A DNA stretch of 64,000 nt from Symbiodinium natans (lineage: Eukaryota > Sar > Dinophyceae > Suessiales > Symbiodiniaceae). Below, piece by piece: positions 1 to 8,921 of the stretch. Under the pieces are notes generated by a model that made no database searches, was not told the origin of the DNA, and saw only the letters and a program-made list of their open reading frames with translations. Every line of letters begins with the position of its first letter. Positions within the stretch are counted from its first letter, which is position 1. The stretch covers positions 1-64,000 of the forward strand of contig CAJNDS010000577.1 in the NCBI GenBank assembly GCA_905221605.1, given 5' to 3'. A program made the translations under genes and the position numbers.

Positions 1-177
1 GGGGGCGCAGCCCCCCTCCATTTGCATAGCAGTGACGTGGCGCTGGGCTAAGCCGAGAACCCCATGTTTTGTTTTGTTTTGTTTTGGACATGATTCATAT
101 GCTTCCACGCGAGTTTGCCCGGCTTAAACAAGCGGGGGGGTTGGGGGGGGCGCAGCCCCCCCCATTTGCAAACACGA
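1..177. repeat. Dispersed repeat module with GC hairpin, copy 1
   Basis: The segment contains two copies of a short perfect hairpin, a run of six or more G, then CGCAG, then a run of six or more C (about 1-20 and 140-165). Between them lies a stretch reading GTGACGTGGCGC, GGGCTAAGCCGAGAACCC and (GTTTT)n. The same parts in almost the same order return at 6020-6360, and the hairpin alone at about 6955-6975. This identifies a dispersed, possibly foldback-type repeat. No coding capacity is seen. Confidence 0.75.
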
Positions 178-184
178 TGCTCGC

Positions 185-690
185 ATTAGGCCTCTTAAAC
201 TGCTGCCTAAATCCTCCACCGAAGGCCCAGCAGGTATTAAGCCTCTTAGACGTCTTAAACTGCTGCCCGAACCCTCCACAAAAGGCCCAGCGAGTATTCG
301 GCCTCTTAAACTGCTGCCTAAATCCTGCTGCCCGAACCCTCCACAAAAGGCCCAGCGAGTATTCGGCCTCTTAAACTGCTGCCTAAATCCTCCACAGAAG
401 GCCCAGCAAGTATTACGCCTTTTAAACAGCTGCCCAAACCCTCCACAAAAGGCCCAGCAAGTATCAGGCCTTCTAAACTGCTGCTTAAACCCTCCGCAGA
501 AGGCCCAGCAAGTGTTACGCCTTTTAAACTGCTGCCCAAACCCTGAAAAAAGGCCCAGCAAGTATTAGGCCTCTTAAACTGCTGCCTAAACCCTCCGCAG
601 AAGCCGAGCAAGTATTACGCCTCTTAAATTGCTGCCCAGAGGCCCAGCAAGTATCAGGCTTCTTAAACTGCTGCCTAAACCCTCCACAGA
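185..690. repeat. 50-bp minisatellite, about 10 copies
   Basis: Ten units follow each other, each carrying CTTAAACTGCTGCC, then ACCCTCCACAGAAGGCCCAGC and AAGTATTA. Starts of the CTTAAAC core fall near 194, 254, 304, 370, 420, 472, 521, 572, 622 and 661, so the basic period is about 50-51 bp with two longer steps. Open reading frames across it on both strands are by-products of the repeat. One further partial unit is seen near 6400-6470. Confidence 0.9.
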
Positions 691-694
691 GGGG

Positions 695-1195
695 GGGGCT
701 TGGTTGCGGCTTCAGGGGGGAGCTTTAGGGGGGAGCTTTAGGGGGGGCTTTAAGGGGGCTTAAAAAAAGGGGTTTAAAGGGGGGCTGTAAGCCCCCAAAA
801 ACGGGGGGGCCTTAAAGGGGGGCTTTAAGGGGGCTTTAAAGGGGGGCTTAAAGGGGGTTTTAAAGGGGGGCTTCAAGGGGGGCTTAAAGGGGGGCTTAAA
901 GGGCCTTAAAGGGGGCTTAAGGGGGCTTAAAGGGGGCTTTAAAGGGGGGCTTAAGGGGGGGGCTTAAGGGGGGCTTCAAAGGGGGGGCTTAAGGGGGGGC
1001 TTAAGGGGGGGCTTAAGGGGGGGCTTAAGGGGGGGCTAAGGGGGGCTTAAGGGGGGGCTTAAGGGCTTTGACCCTTTGCCCCCCCCCCCCCCGGAAGGGA
1101 CCCCCTTTGCAGGAACCCCTTTGAAGGGGGGCTCAAGGGGGGCTTAAAGGGGGGCTTAAAGGGGGGCTTAAGCCCCCCTTTGCCCAAAGGGGGGG
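695..1195. repeat. G-rich GGGGGGCTTAAA minisatellite
   Basis: About 500 bp consist of G runs of 4-8 separated by CTTAA, CTTAAA, CTTTAA or CTTCAA, with a period near 11-13 bp. The array ends in a C run and then an inverted stretch of the same motif. The regular G runs make G-quadruplex formation likely (inference). Confidence 0.9.
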
Positions 1196-2244
1196 GGGGC
1201 CCGTTCTCCTGAAATCCACGATGCTCCAAAATCACAGATGGAAGCCATGAGCACATGCCGGTCTCCTGAACTCTTAACTTCCTCCCTCGCCACCCGTCCA
1301 ATACATTCAAAAACGAGGTGTGCTATTGAAGAATGTTGAACAATCAGTTGCTGGGACCCCCCTCTAGAAACTGGAGGAGGGACTTGCAGCCTACATTCCT
1401 GGCCCAGGTTGTTACCGCGCAACTACCAAAGGAAGAGCGTGCTCGCGCGTGGAGCCAAGATGACATTACATCCGCTACAGACATTCAAATTCAAATTTGC
1501 TTGAGGATCAGTTTTCGACCCCGTGCGCCTGCTTCTCAGTGTTCGCGTCCAGTGCCAGCGGATGCTGCAAGATGTTTATGAATCTGAAGTCTGCTGGCGC
1601 GCGGCTGAGTCGGGGACGCCGGAGCTAGTCGCCCTGGCAATGGGCGACTTCGATCAGCGCCGCACAGGAAGCTCGTCTGGGAGCCGGCCACGCCGGGGCG
1701 GCTGTTGACTTGCGTGTTCCGGGTCTTATCGTAAGTACGATCAGGCCTTTCGGAGACAAGTGTCCCCAAGTTTGATAGCAGCAGTAGGGTAGAGCAGCAC
1801 TCTTGAATGTTTGGCGGCTCGGGCACGTGGCGTACGTGTGGAGCCTTTTCGAGAGATGTACAGTGATACCCCACTCTGGACTGCAGTGGCACGCATTTAT
1901 GCTTAGGAGACACCGCTAATATGGATTCTCCCAAGAAGATGCGGCAACGAAGACATGCTCCCGCTTGTTGAAAAAGGCAGAGGGCGTCCAAGAGCCTTGC
2001 GTCATCTAATCATCTTGCATCGTCGGTTTCGGGCGGTTTGGGACCACAAGCTCGGTCTTGGCTCAACCCAAGGCTAAAACGATTTGGTGGACAGGACATG
2101 CCGTGACGGCAGAGTAAATCGTCTATGGTCTGCCAAGCGAGGTATCTGGTCCAGGGTGGTGGCTCCTAAAATCCTTGCCAGCGTGGTGTTCAGCTTTGAT
2201 GGCAGTGGTGACAGGTGCTATGAACTGGACATGTCTTGCAGGGA
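1196..2244. other. Mostly unassigned single-copy stretch
   Basis: No repeat and no recognisable gene. The most coding-like piece is on the plus strand at 1523-1708, which reads QRMLQDVYESEVCWRAAES followed by a serine, glycine and arginine-rich end; it could be an isolated exon, but there is no family match and no flanking exon that I can join to it. Confidence 0.4.
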
Positions 2245-2400
2245 GCTGGTTTTTTTCTTGGCCCCGGAATGTCTTTTTCTGAACCCTTCCGTGTTTTTTT
2301 GTTTGGAGCAAATGTTGGGGTCAAGAAAAAAACTTTTGTCTTTTTTTCAACCACAGTGTGGGGCCAAGAAAAAAATCCTCAAGCTTTTGAAAAGAGGCAA
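2245..2400 (-). repeat. GGAATGTC/poly-A spaced repeat, copy 1
   Basis: Three or four degenerate units carry GGCCCCGGAATGTC or GGGGCCAAG next to runs of five to eight T. The same units occur in the opposite orientation at 8536-8790, where they read GACATTCCGGGGTC followed by GGAAAAA. Confidence 0.65.
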
Positions 2401-2639
2401 GTTGAAACTTGAAATTGCTGCTTCTGCAAGACACCCGTCTAAAAGCTTGTTGTGCCGCTTTGCATTGTGTTTTGTTGCGTGTTTGCTTTTTCTGCCTTTT
2501 CAAAAAGCTCTGCGAGATTCTGGGCCGCAGCAGCACTTGTGCCGCGGCGAGCTCTTTGACGAGCACTCTTGTTGCCATGTTTGCATTCAAGGCTTTGGAA
2601 GCAGACCGCAACCAGGGGAGCTTTTTAGACGCACTTTTG

Positions 2640-3180
2640 GAGAAAAGAGAGAAGGGATTTATTCCAAATTCCACCCATCTGAAACCTTTTCATTCTTCAA
2701 GGTCAGAGAGAGGGGGTTTCTTCTGAGTCTTTTGAATTCCCCCTTCCCTTGAATCTTGTTTTGTTTTTTGGATTTTATTTTTCGATACCAGAGAAGTGAG
2801 ACGCTCAACATTAACTTCCCTGTTTGCAATTTACCTTTCTTGCGAGGCTTAAGGGGTTTAAGGGGGCTTTGGAGCCAGACCCTTTGAAGGCGCTTCTAAG
2901 GAGTTAAGGGGCTTGATGGGGGGCTTAAGGGGGGGCTTAAGGGGGGCTTTAAAGGGGAGCTTAAAGGGTTTGACCTTTGCCTCCCCCGAAAAAAGTCATT
3001 GCTTAAAGGGAGCGTGAAGGAGGGCTAAATGGAAGAAGCGAAGGGTCGAGATTTTTAAATTCCACCACCTCAGTTTCTTGTTCTCCTGAAGCGGCTTCAG
3101 GGGCTTCAGGGGGGGCTTAAGGCGGGACTTAAGCGGGGGGCTTAAGGGGGGGCTTAAGGGGGAGCTTAAGGGGTATGACC
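2640..3180. repeat. Duplicated block Y, copy 1
   Basis: The order of short landmarks here (GAGAAGGGATTTATTC, CCAGAGAAGTGAGAC, TTTGGAGCCAGACCCTTTGAAGG, CCCCCGAAAAAAG, GGAGCGTGAAGGAGGGCT, then GGGGGGCTTAA units) is repeated in the same order at about 4805-5460. The block is a segmental duplication within the repeat field, interrupted by G-rich minisatellite units at 2855-2970 and 3095-3175. Confidence 0.75.
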
Positions 3181-3182
3181 TG

Positions 3183-3500
3183 TTGCGCCTGATACTAAAG
3201 TAACACTTTTAAACATACCATTTGGATTATTTGGATTAGAAATATAATCACAATATTTTAATAATGTTTGATTGATGCTTGCACCATCACAATTTGATAA
3301 AAGATGTGTTGCACCGCAATTAAATCTTTTCATTGTTTTTTTCATTTTTTTGATTATTATTAATATCATTATTATCATTATTATCATTATTAACATTCTT
3401 ATTATTTTTTCTTTTTTTCTTTTCTTTAAATATTATTATTATTATCATTTTTTATTATATTAATATCAATATCAATATCATTATCATTATTTTTATGTTT
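3183..3500 (-). other. AT-rich island with short minus-strand reading frame
   Basis: Base composition drops abruptly to AT-rich. The minus strand from about 3325 down to 3166 reads a normal-looking protein segment (FNCGATHLLSNCDGASINQT, then LLKYCDYISNPNNPNGM) with almost exclusively A/T-ending codons, and 3340-3490 is an (ATT/ATC)n microsatellite. Neighbours on both sides are G-rich arrays. I do not recognise the family. It could be a fragment of foreign or organellar origin, or simply a low-complexity AT tract that happens to be open. Confidence 0.4.
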
Positions 3501-3540
3501 GGTTTCAGGGGGGGGCTTAAAGGGGGGCGTAAAGGGGGCC

Positions 3541-3905
3541 TGGGGGGGCTTCAGGAAAAAAGCTTAAAGGGTGTTGAAGGTGTTGAGACGCCCTTTTGGT
3601 TTAATTTTATTCTTTAAGAAAAGAGAGAAGGGATTTATTCTAAATTCCACCCCCCTGAAACCTTGTTGTTTTTTGGTTTCATTATTCGAGGCCAGAGAAG
3701 TGAGACTCTAATCAGTAATTTATCTTGAAGATGAGAGAGAAGGATTTGTTCTAAATTCCACCCCCCTCGAATCTTGTTTTGTTTTTTGGATTTCATTTTT
3801 CGAAACCAGAGAAGTGAGACTCTAAACATGAACTTCCCTTTAAGAAGAGAGAGAAGGTAATTTATTCTAAATTCCACCCCCCCTCGAATCTTGTTATGTT
3901 TTTGT
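3541..3905. repeat. Duplicated block X, copy 1
   Basis: The block starts at GAGCTTAAAGGGTGTTGAAGG and runs through GTTGAGACGCCCTTTTGG, TTTATTCTAAATTCCACCCC and repeated CCAGAGAAGTGAGACTCTAAAC. It is nearly identical over its length to 5598-5965 and, for its first half, to 4746-5040. Confidence 0.85.
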
Positions 3906-3984
3906 ATTTGTTTTTTGGCTTTGCATTTGTGTTTTGTTGCGTGTTTTGTTTTTTTTCTACTTTTTTGAAAGCTTTGCGAGCATT

Positions 3985-4480
3985 GTGTTGCTGAGCACTT
4001 GTGCCGCTTCAGCGAGCACTTGTGCCGTCGGCGAGCACTTTGCCGCTTAGTCCAAGAATTTCGGTGTTGAAAACTTTGCTCTGCGACATTGTGCCGCTCT
4101 TTGACGAGCAATTGTGCCGCTTCAGCGAGCACTTGTGCCGTGGCGAGCACTCTGCAACTTGCAAAAGAGATGTTTTTTTTCGCGAGACACCCGTCTTTAA
4201 GCTTGTTATGCCGCTTTGCATTTTGTTTTTTGTTGAGTGTTTTGGTTTTTTTTGTGCTTTTTAACTCCTCTGCAAGCATTGTGCCGCTCTTTGACGAGCA
4301 CTTGTGCCGCTTCAGCGAGCACTTGTGCCGTCGGCGAGCATTTTGCCGCTCAGTCGTCTAAGAATTTCTGTTTTGGAAACTTTCGAAAGAGATGTTTTTG
4401 TTTTATGTTTTTTTGAAGCTCTGCGACATTGTGCCGCTCTTTACGAGCACTTGTGCCGCTTCAGCTTCAGATCAAGTCTG
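3985..4480. repeat. GAGCACTTGTGCCG repeat cluster
   Basis: Units reading TTTGACGAGCACTTGTGCCG and CTTCAGCGAGCACTTGTGCC recur about nine times at irregular spacing (around 4000-4150, 4280-4345 and 4430-4465). One weaker cluster lies at 2530-2570. Frames crossing it in both directions are products of the repetition. Confidence 0.75.
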
Positions 4481-4744
4481 ATGAAAGTTTCCAGAATTCT
4501 CGCGATTCTGTGCCCGCGCAGTGGACACATCTCTGGAAATTTTTTTAGCTTCTGCACTTCGAAGAAAAGTATTTCCAGGTACACACAGGTGTGTTGTAAT
4601 TTACCATGTTTGCAGGCTTCAAGGCTTTGGGAGTGAAGGCGCAACCAAAAAAACTTTTTAAGGGCTTTAAGGAAGGCTGAAGGGGGCTTAAGGGGGAGCT
4701 GAGGGCTTAAAGGGGGGCTTAAGGGGGGGGGCTTTGGGGGGGCT

Positions 4745-5460
4745 TCAGGAGAGGAGCTTAAAGGGTGTTGAAGGTGTTGAGACGCCCTTTTGGTTTAATT
4801 ATATTCTTTAAGAAAAGAGAGAAGGGATTTATTCTAAATTCCACCCCTCTGAAACCTTTTCATTCTTCAAGGCCAGAGAAGTGAGACTCTAAACAGTAAT
4901 TTATCTTGAAGATGAGAGAGGGGGTTTCTTCTAAACTCCCCCCCTCGAATCTTGTTTTGTTTTTTGGATTTCATTTTTCGAAACCAGAAAAGTGAGACGC
5001 TAAACATTAACTTCCCTTCAAGAAGAGAGAGAAGGGAGTTTTTTTTTAAATTCCACCCCCCTCGCGCCGCAAGGCGCGCACAGGTGTGTTTGCAATTTAC
5101 CAATGTTTGCAGGCTCTTTTCTTGCGAGGCTTAAGGGGTTTAAGGGGTGGCTTTGGAGCCAGACCCTTTGAAGGCGCTTCTAAGGGGGAGTTAAGGGGCT
5201 TAAGGGAGGCTTCAGGGGGGCTTAAGGGGGAGCTGAGGGGGGGGGCTTAAAGGGTTTGACCCTTTGCCTCCCCCGAAAAAAGGTCATTGCTTTTTTGGGA
5301 GCGTGAAGGAGGGCTTATTGGAAGAAGAGAAGAGTCGAGAATTTTTTATTCCACCCCCTTGGTTTCTTGTTATCCTGAAGGGGCTTCAGGGGGGGCTTCA
5401 GGGGGGGCTTAAGGGGGGGCTTAAGGGGGGGGGCTTAAGGGGGGCTTAAGGGGGAGCTTA
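4745..5460. repeat. Duplicated blocks X and Y, second copies fused
   Basis: 4745-5040 repeats the beginning of block X, and 4805-5460 repeats the landmarks of block Y (see 2640-3180), including the CCAGACCCTTTGAAGG and GGAGCGTGAAGGAGGGCT segments. The two block types are therefore joined here, showing unequal exchange inside the field. Confidence 0.75.
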
Positions 5461-5600
5461 AGGGGGGCTTAAGGGCTTAAGGGGGGCTTAAGGGGGGGCT
5501 TAAAGGGGGGGCTTAACGGTGGGGTTTAACGGGGGGGCTTAAGGGGGGTTAAAGGGGGGCTTAAAGGGGGCCTTAAGGGGGGGGCTTGGGGGGGGGGGGC
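5375..5600. repeat. G-rich GGGGGGCTTAA minisatellite, second array
   Basis: About 20 units of G5-8 plus CTTAA or CTTCA follow each other, like the array at 695-1195. Shorter runs of the same unit occur at 2855-2970, 3095-3175, 3505-3560, 4660-4745 and 5140-5245. Confidence 0.9.
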
Positions 5601-5990
5601 TTCAGGAGAGGAGCTTAAAGGGTGTTGAAGGTGTTGAGACGCCCTTTTGGTTTAATTTTATTCTTTAAGAAAAGAGAGAAGGGATTTATTCTAACTTCCA
5701 CCCCCCTGAAACCTTGCTGTTTTTTGGTTTCATTATTCGAGGCCAGAGAAGTGAGACTCTAAACAGTAATTTATCTTGAAGATGAGAGAGAGGGATTTAT
5801 TCTAAATTCCACCCCCCTCGAATCTTGTTTTGTTTTTTGGACTTCTTTTTTCGAAACCAGAGAAGTGAGACTCTAAACATGAACTTCCCTTTAAGAAGAG
5901 AGAGAAGGGAATTTATTCTAAATTCCACCCCCCTCGAATCTTGTTATGTTTTTGTATTTGTTTTTTGGATTTCACTATTCGAAACCAGAG
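5598..5990. repeat. Duplicated block X, third copy
   Basis: Nearly base-for-base copy of 3541-3905, from the GGAGCTTAAAGGGTGTTG landmark to the TGTTATGTTTTTGTATTTG landmark, with one extra half unit of the CCAGAGAAGTGA repeat at its right end. Confidence 0.85.
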
Positions 5991-6019
5991 AAGTGAAACT
6001 CTAAACATACATTTCAATC

Positions 6020-6360
6020 TTGCCCGGCTTAAAAAAGCGGGGGGGTTGGGGGGGGCGCAGCCCCCCCCATTCGCAAACACGATGCTTGCATTATGGGCTT
6101 AACCAGCATTCCTATGCTTTGAAGCAAACCTGCCCGGCTTACAACAAGGAGGGCCTTTGGTCAAGGTGAGGCTAGGGGAAGCGGCTGCGGCCTGCACGTG
6201 CCCGACGACTCCTTTGTGCAGTGACGTGGCGCGGGGCTAAGCCGAGAACCCATGTTTTGTTTTGTTTTGGAGATGATTCATATGCTTCCACGCAAACTTG
6301 CCCGGCTTAAAATAGCGGGAGGGTTGGGTAAAAAAGCCCGGGGGTTGGGGCAAACACGTT
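6020..6360. repeat. Dispersed GC-hairpin module, copy 2
   Basis: Contains CTTGCCCGGCTTAAA, the G-run/CGCAG/C-run hairpin near 6050-6070, GTGACGTGGCGCGGGGCTAAG and the (GTTTT) stretch ending in ATGATTCATATGCTTCCACGC, all shared with 1-177. Confidence 0.8.
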
Positions 6361-6479
6361 GCTCGCGTCATGGGTTTGAGTGGATTCAAATGCTTGTGTT
6401 TGCCTCTTAAAGTGCTGCCTAAAACCCTCCACAGAAGGGCCAGGAAGTATTACGCCTCTTACACTGCTGAATCAAGTCG

Positions 6480-6825
6480 GAGAAGTGGGGGTAGAGAGAA
6501 TTATTCCAAATTCCACCCCCCTCGTTTCTTGTTTTTCCCCGTGTTTCCTCTAAATTCCACCCGCCCTCTTTTTGCTTAAGTGTTTCAGTCTTCGAGAATC
6601 GGAGTTATAGAACATGGCAGAGAAGTGACAATTATTCTAAATTTTACCCGTTTGTTTCTTGTTGTCATGGCAGAGAAGAATTTTTGTAAATTTCACACCC
6701 TTGTTTCTGGTTGTCATGGCAAAAAGGTGAAAATTGTTCTAAATTTCACCCCCTTGGCAGAGAAGTGAAGAAAATCATTTTAAATTCAACTCCTTGTTTC
6801 TTGTTGTCGTAGCGGAGAAGTTATA
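6480..6825. repeat. Degenerate tandem repeat, about 50 bp
   Basis: Five to six diverged units carry TTCTAAATTTCACCC, TTGTTTCTTGTTGTCATGG and CAGAGAAGTGA. The same elements appear inside block X, so this looks like an older, drifted array from which the blocks were built. Confidence 0.6.
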
Positions 6826-6832
6826 TTTACCT

Positions 6833-6868
6833 GAAACCTAAACCCTGAACCCCAAACCCTAAATAAAC
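6833..6868 (-). repeat. Telomere-like CCCTAAA tract (degenerate)
   Basis: Reads CCTGAAACCTAAACCCTG then CCAAACCCTAAATAAAC, a degenerate form of the CCCTAAA telomere strand. Together with 8330-8456 it brackets the satellite at 7030-8300, with both tracts pointing outward like chromosome ends. Confidence 0.6.
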
Positions 6869-6924
6869 ACAAAAGCCCCTTGAAGCTTTGTTGAAGCCTG
6901 AAGCCCCCCTTCAAGATTTTTGTT

Positions 6925-6990
6925 GGGAGGCTTTTGCCAGGGGGGGGGTCTGGGGGGGGCGCGCAGCCCCCCCCGCTTGCAAACATAGTA
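6925..6990. repeat. GC hairpin, solo copy
   Basis: A G9 run, then TCTGGGGGGGGCGCGCAG and a C8 run give a GC-only stem with a short loop. It is the core of the module at 1-177 without its flanks. Confidence 0.65.
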
Positions 6991-7029
6991 TGCGAAAAGA
7001 TGCCGCCTCTAAAGTGAGTGAATGTGGCG

Positions 7030-8300
7030 AGGGGCGTTGCAACTCACGGGTTTCGCAGATAAGCAGTGCGACAGGTTTTGCAGATAAGCAGGGGGGTTGA
7101 GGGGACTGTGCTTGTATGAGAAGTTTCACAGGCGTTGCAGATGAGCAAGGGAATTGAGAGGACTGTGCTTGTGTGACAGGTAGGGGGACGGGTTTCGCAG
7201 ATAAGCAGTGCGACTGGTTTTGCAGATAAGCAGGGGGGTTGAGGGGGCTGTGCTTGTATGAGAGGTTTCACAGGCGTTGCAGATGAGCAAGGGAATTGAG
7301 AGGACTGTGCTTGTGTGACAAGTAGGGGGACGGGTTTCGCAGATAAGCAGTGCGACAGGTTTTGCAGATAAGCAGGGGGGTTGAGGGGACTGTGCTTGTA
7401 TGAGAAGTTTCACAGGCGTTGCAGATAAGCCAGGGAATTGAGAGGACTGTGCTTGTGTGACAGGTAGGGGGACGCAAAGGGGCAGGTTTTGCAGATAAGC
7501 AGGGGGGTTGAGGTGGCGGTGCTTGTATGAAAGGTTTCACAGGCGTTGCAGATAAGCAGGGGGGTTGGGGGGACTGTGCTTGTGTGACAGGTAGGGGGAC
7601 GGGTTTCGCAAAAGGCAGAGGGGCTGTGCTTGTATATCCCCAGATAAGCAGGGGGGTTGAGGGGACTGTGCTTGTATGAGAAGTTTCACAGGCGTTGCAG
7701 ATAAGCAAGGGAATTGAGAGGACTGTGCTTGTGTGACAGGTAGGGGGACGCAAAGGGGCAGGTTTTGCAGATAAGCAGGGGGGTTGAGGTGGCTGTGCTT
7801 GTATGAAAGGTTTCACAGGCGTTGCAGATAAGTAGGGGGGTTGGGGGGACTGTGCTTGTGTGACAGGTAGGGGGACGGGTTTCGCAAAAGGCAGAGGGGC
7901 TGTGCTTGTATATCCCCAGATAAGCAGGGGGGTTGAGGGGACTGTGCTTGTATGAGAAGTTTCACAGGCGTTGCAGATAAGCAAGGGAATTGAGAGGACT
8001 GTGCTTGTGTGACAGGTAGGGGGACGGGTTTCCAAATAGGCAGAGGGGCAGGTTGGGGGTTGAGGGGGCTGTGCTTGTATGAGAGGTTTCACAAGCGTTG
8101 CAGATAAGCAGCGGGGCTGGGGTGGCTGTGCTTGTGTGACAGGTAGGGGGACGGGTTTCGCAAAAGGCAGAGGGGCTGTGCTTGTTTGACAGGTTTCCAG
8201 ACAAGCAGGGCGGTTGGGCGGACCCTGCTTGTATGATAGATTTCGCAGATGAGCAGGGGTTGGGGGGACTGTGCTTGTATCACAAGCCGGCCCCCCCTAC
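7030..8300. repeat. Higher-order satellite, about 48-bp subunit
   Basis: Three alternating subunits of 46-48 bp make a unit of about 144 bp. They carry GGTTTTGCAGATAAGCAGG, TTTCACAGGCGTTGCAGAT and TGTGACAGGTAGGGGGACGG, all linked by ACTGTGCTTGT. The pattern is regular from 7074 to 7400; further right a larger unit of about 276 bp repeats (GCAAAGGGGCAGG at about 7474 and 7750). All frames across it translate the repeat only. Confidence 0.93.
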
Positions 8301-8329
8301 CTGTCCAGGGAACCAGCCCCTAGTTCTCA

Positions 8330-8456
8330 ATTTCGGGTTTAGGTCGAACTTCAACTTTAGCGTTTGGAGCTTTTGGGGGTTAAGGTTTTAAAGTTTGGGG
8401 TTTAGGGATTCAGAGTTTAGGGTTTTGGGATTTAGGGTTTAGAGTTTAGAGTTGTG
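8330..8456 (+). repeat. Telomere-like TTTAGGG tract (degenerate)
   Basis: Three perfect TTTAGGG heptamers start at 8401, 8416 and 8431, spaced exactly 15 bp, inside a longer stretch of GGTTTTAAAGTTTGGGG-like variants. TTTAGGG is the telomere repeat reported for dinoflagellates and plants (established knowledge). The position is interstitial. Confidence 0.65.
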
Positions 8457-8535
8457 AACTGCACCTGTTCGCTTGCAATGCTACAGCAACATTTTACACC
8501 TCCTTTTTGAAGCTTTGTGTGTTCGGCAAAGGCTG

Positions 8536-8790
8536 AAAAAAAACATTCCGGGGTCCGGAAAAAGAAGCGGGGTCGGTCACAAGACGCTGCGGGGTTGAGA
8601 AAAAGACGGTCGTTCCTTCTTTGACGGCTGCGAACAGGGTCGTCAAAAAGACATTTGTTTTTTTTGGGCCCCGTAACGAGGCCTGGAAAAAGACCGAGGC
8701 CAAAAAAAAGACTTTCCGGGGTTGAAAAAGGTCGCGGGGTCGGAAAAAAGACATTCCGGGGCCAGGAAAAAGAGAAGCCCTCTTGCAGGA
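8536..8790 (+). repeat. GACATTCCGGGGTC/GGAAAAA repeat, copy 2
   Basis: Seven to eight degenerate units of about 25-30 bp alternate a GACATTCCGGGG-type core with runs of five to eight A. The array is inverted relative to 2245-2400. Confidence 0.7.
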
Positions 8791-8921
8791 GGGAGTGATG
8801 GTATATGATGGTGTTTTTTGACAGCTTGGCTGTGTGAACGGGCTTCGCATGTTTCTCCATTGTGCCGACCGCATGCCGACCAGTGTTCAAGTTATATGTC
8901 CCATTCCGTCCCAGCTTGCGT

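Noticed and set aside
2050-2063. Spliced-leader relic (CTTGGCTCAA)
   Set aside because: Only nine bases match, the final G is missing and no gene start follows.
7030-8300. CRISPR-like array
   Set aside because: Repeats are contiguous satellite subunits without unique spacers, and the context is eukaryotic.
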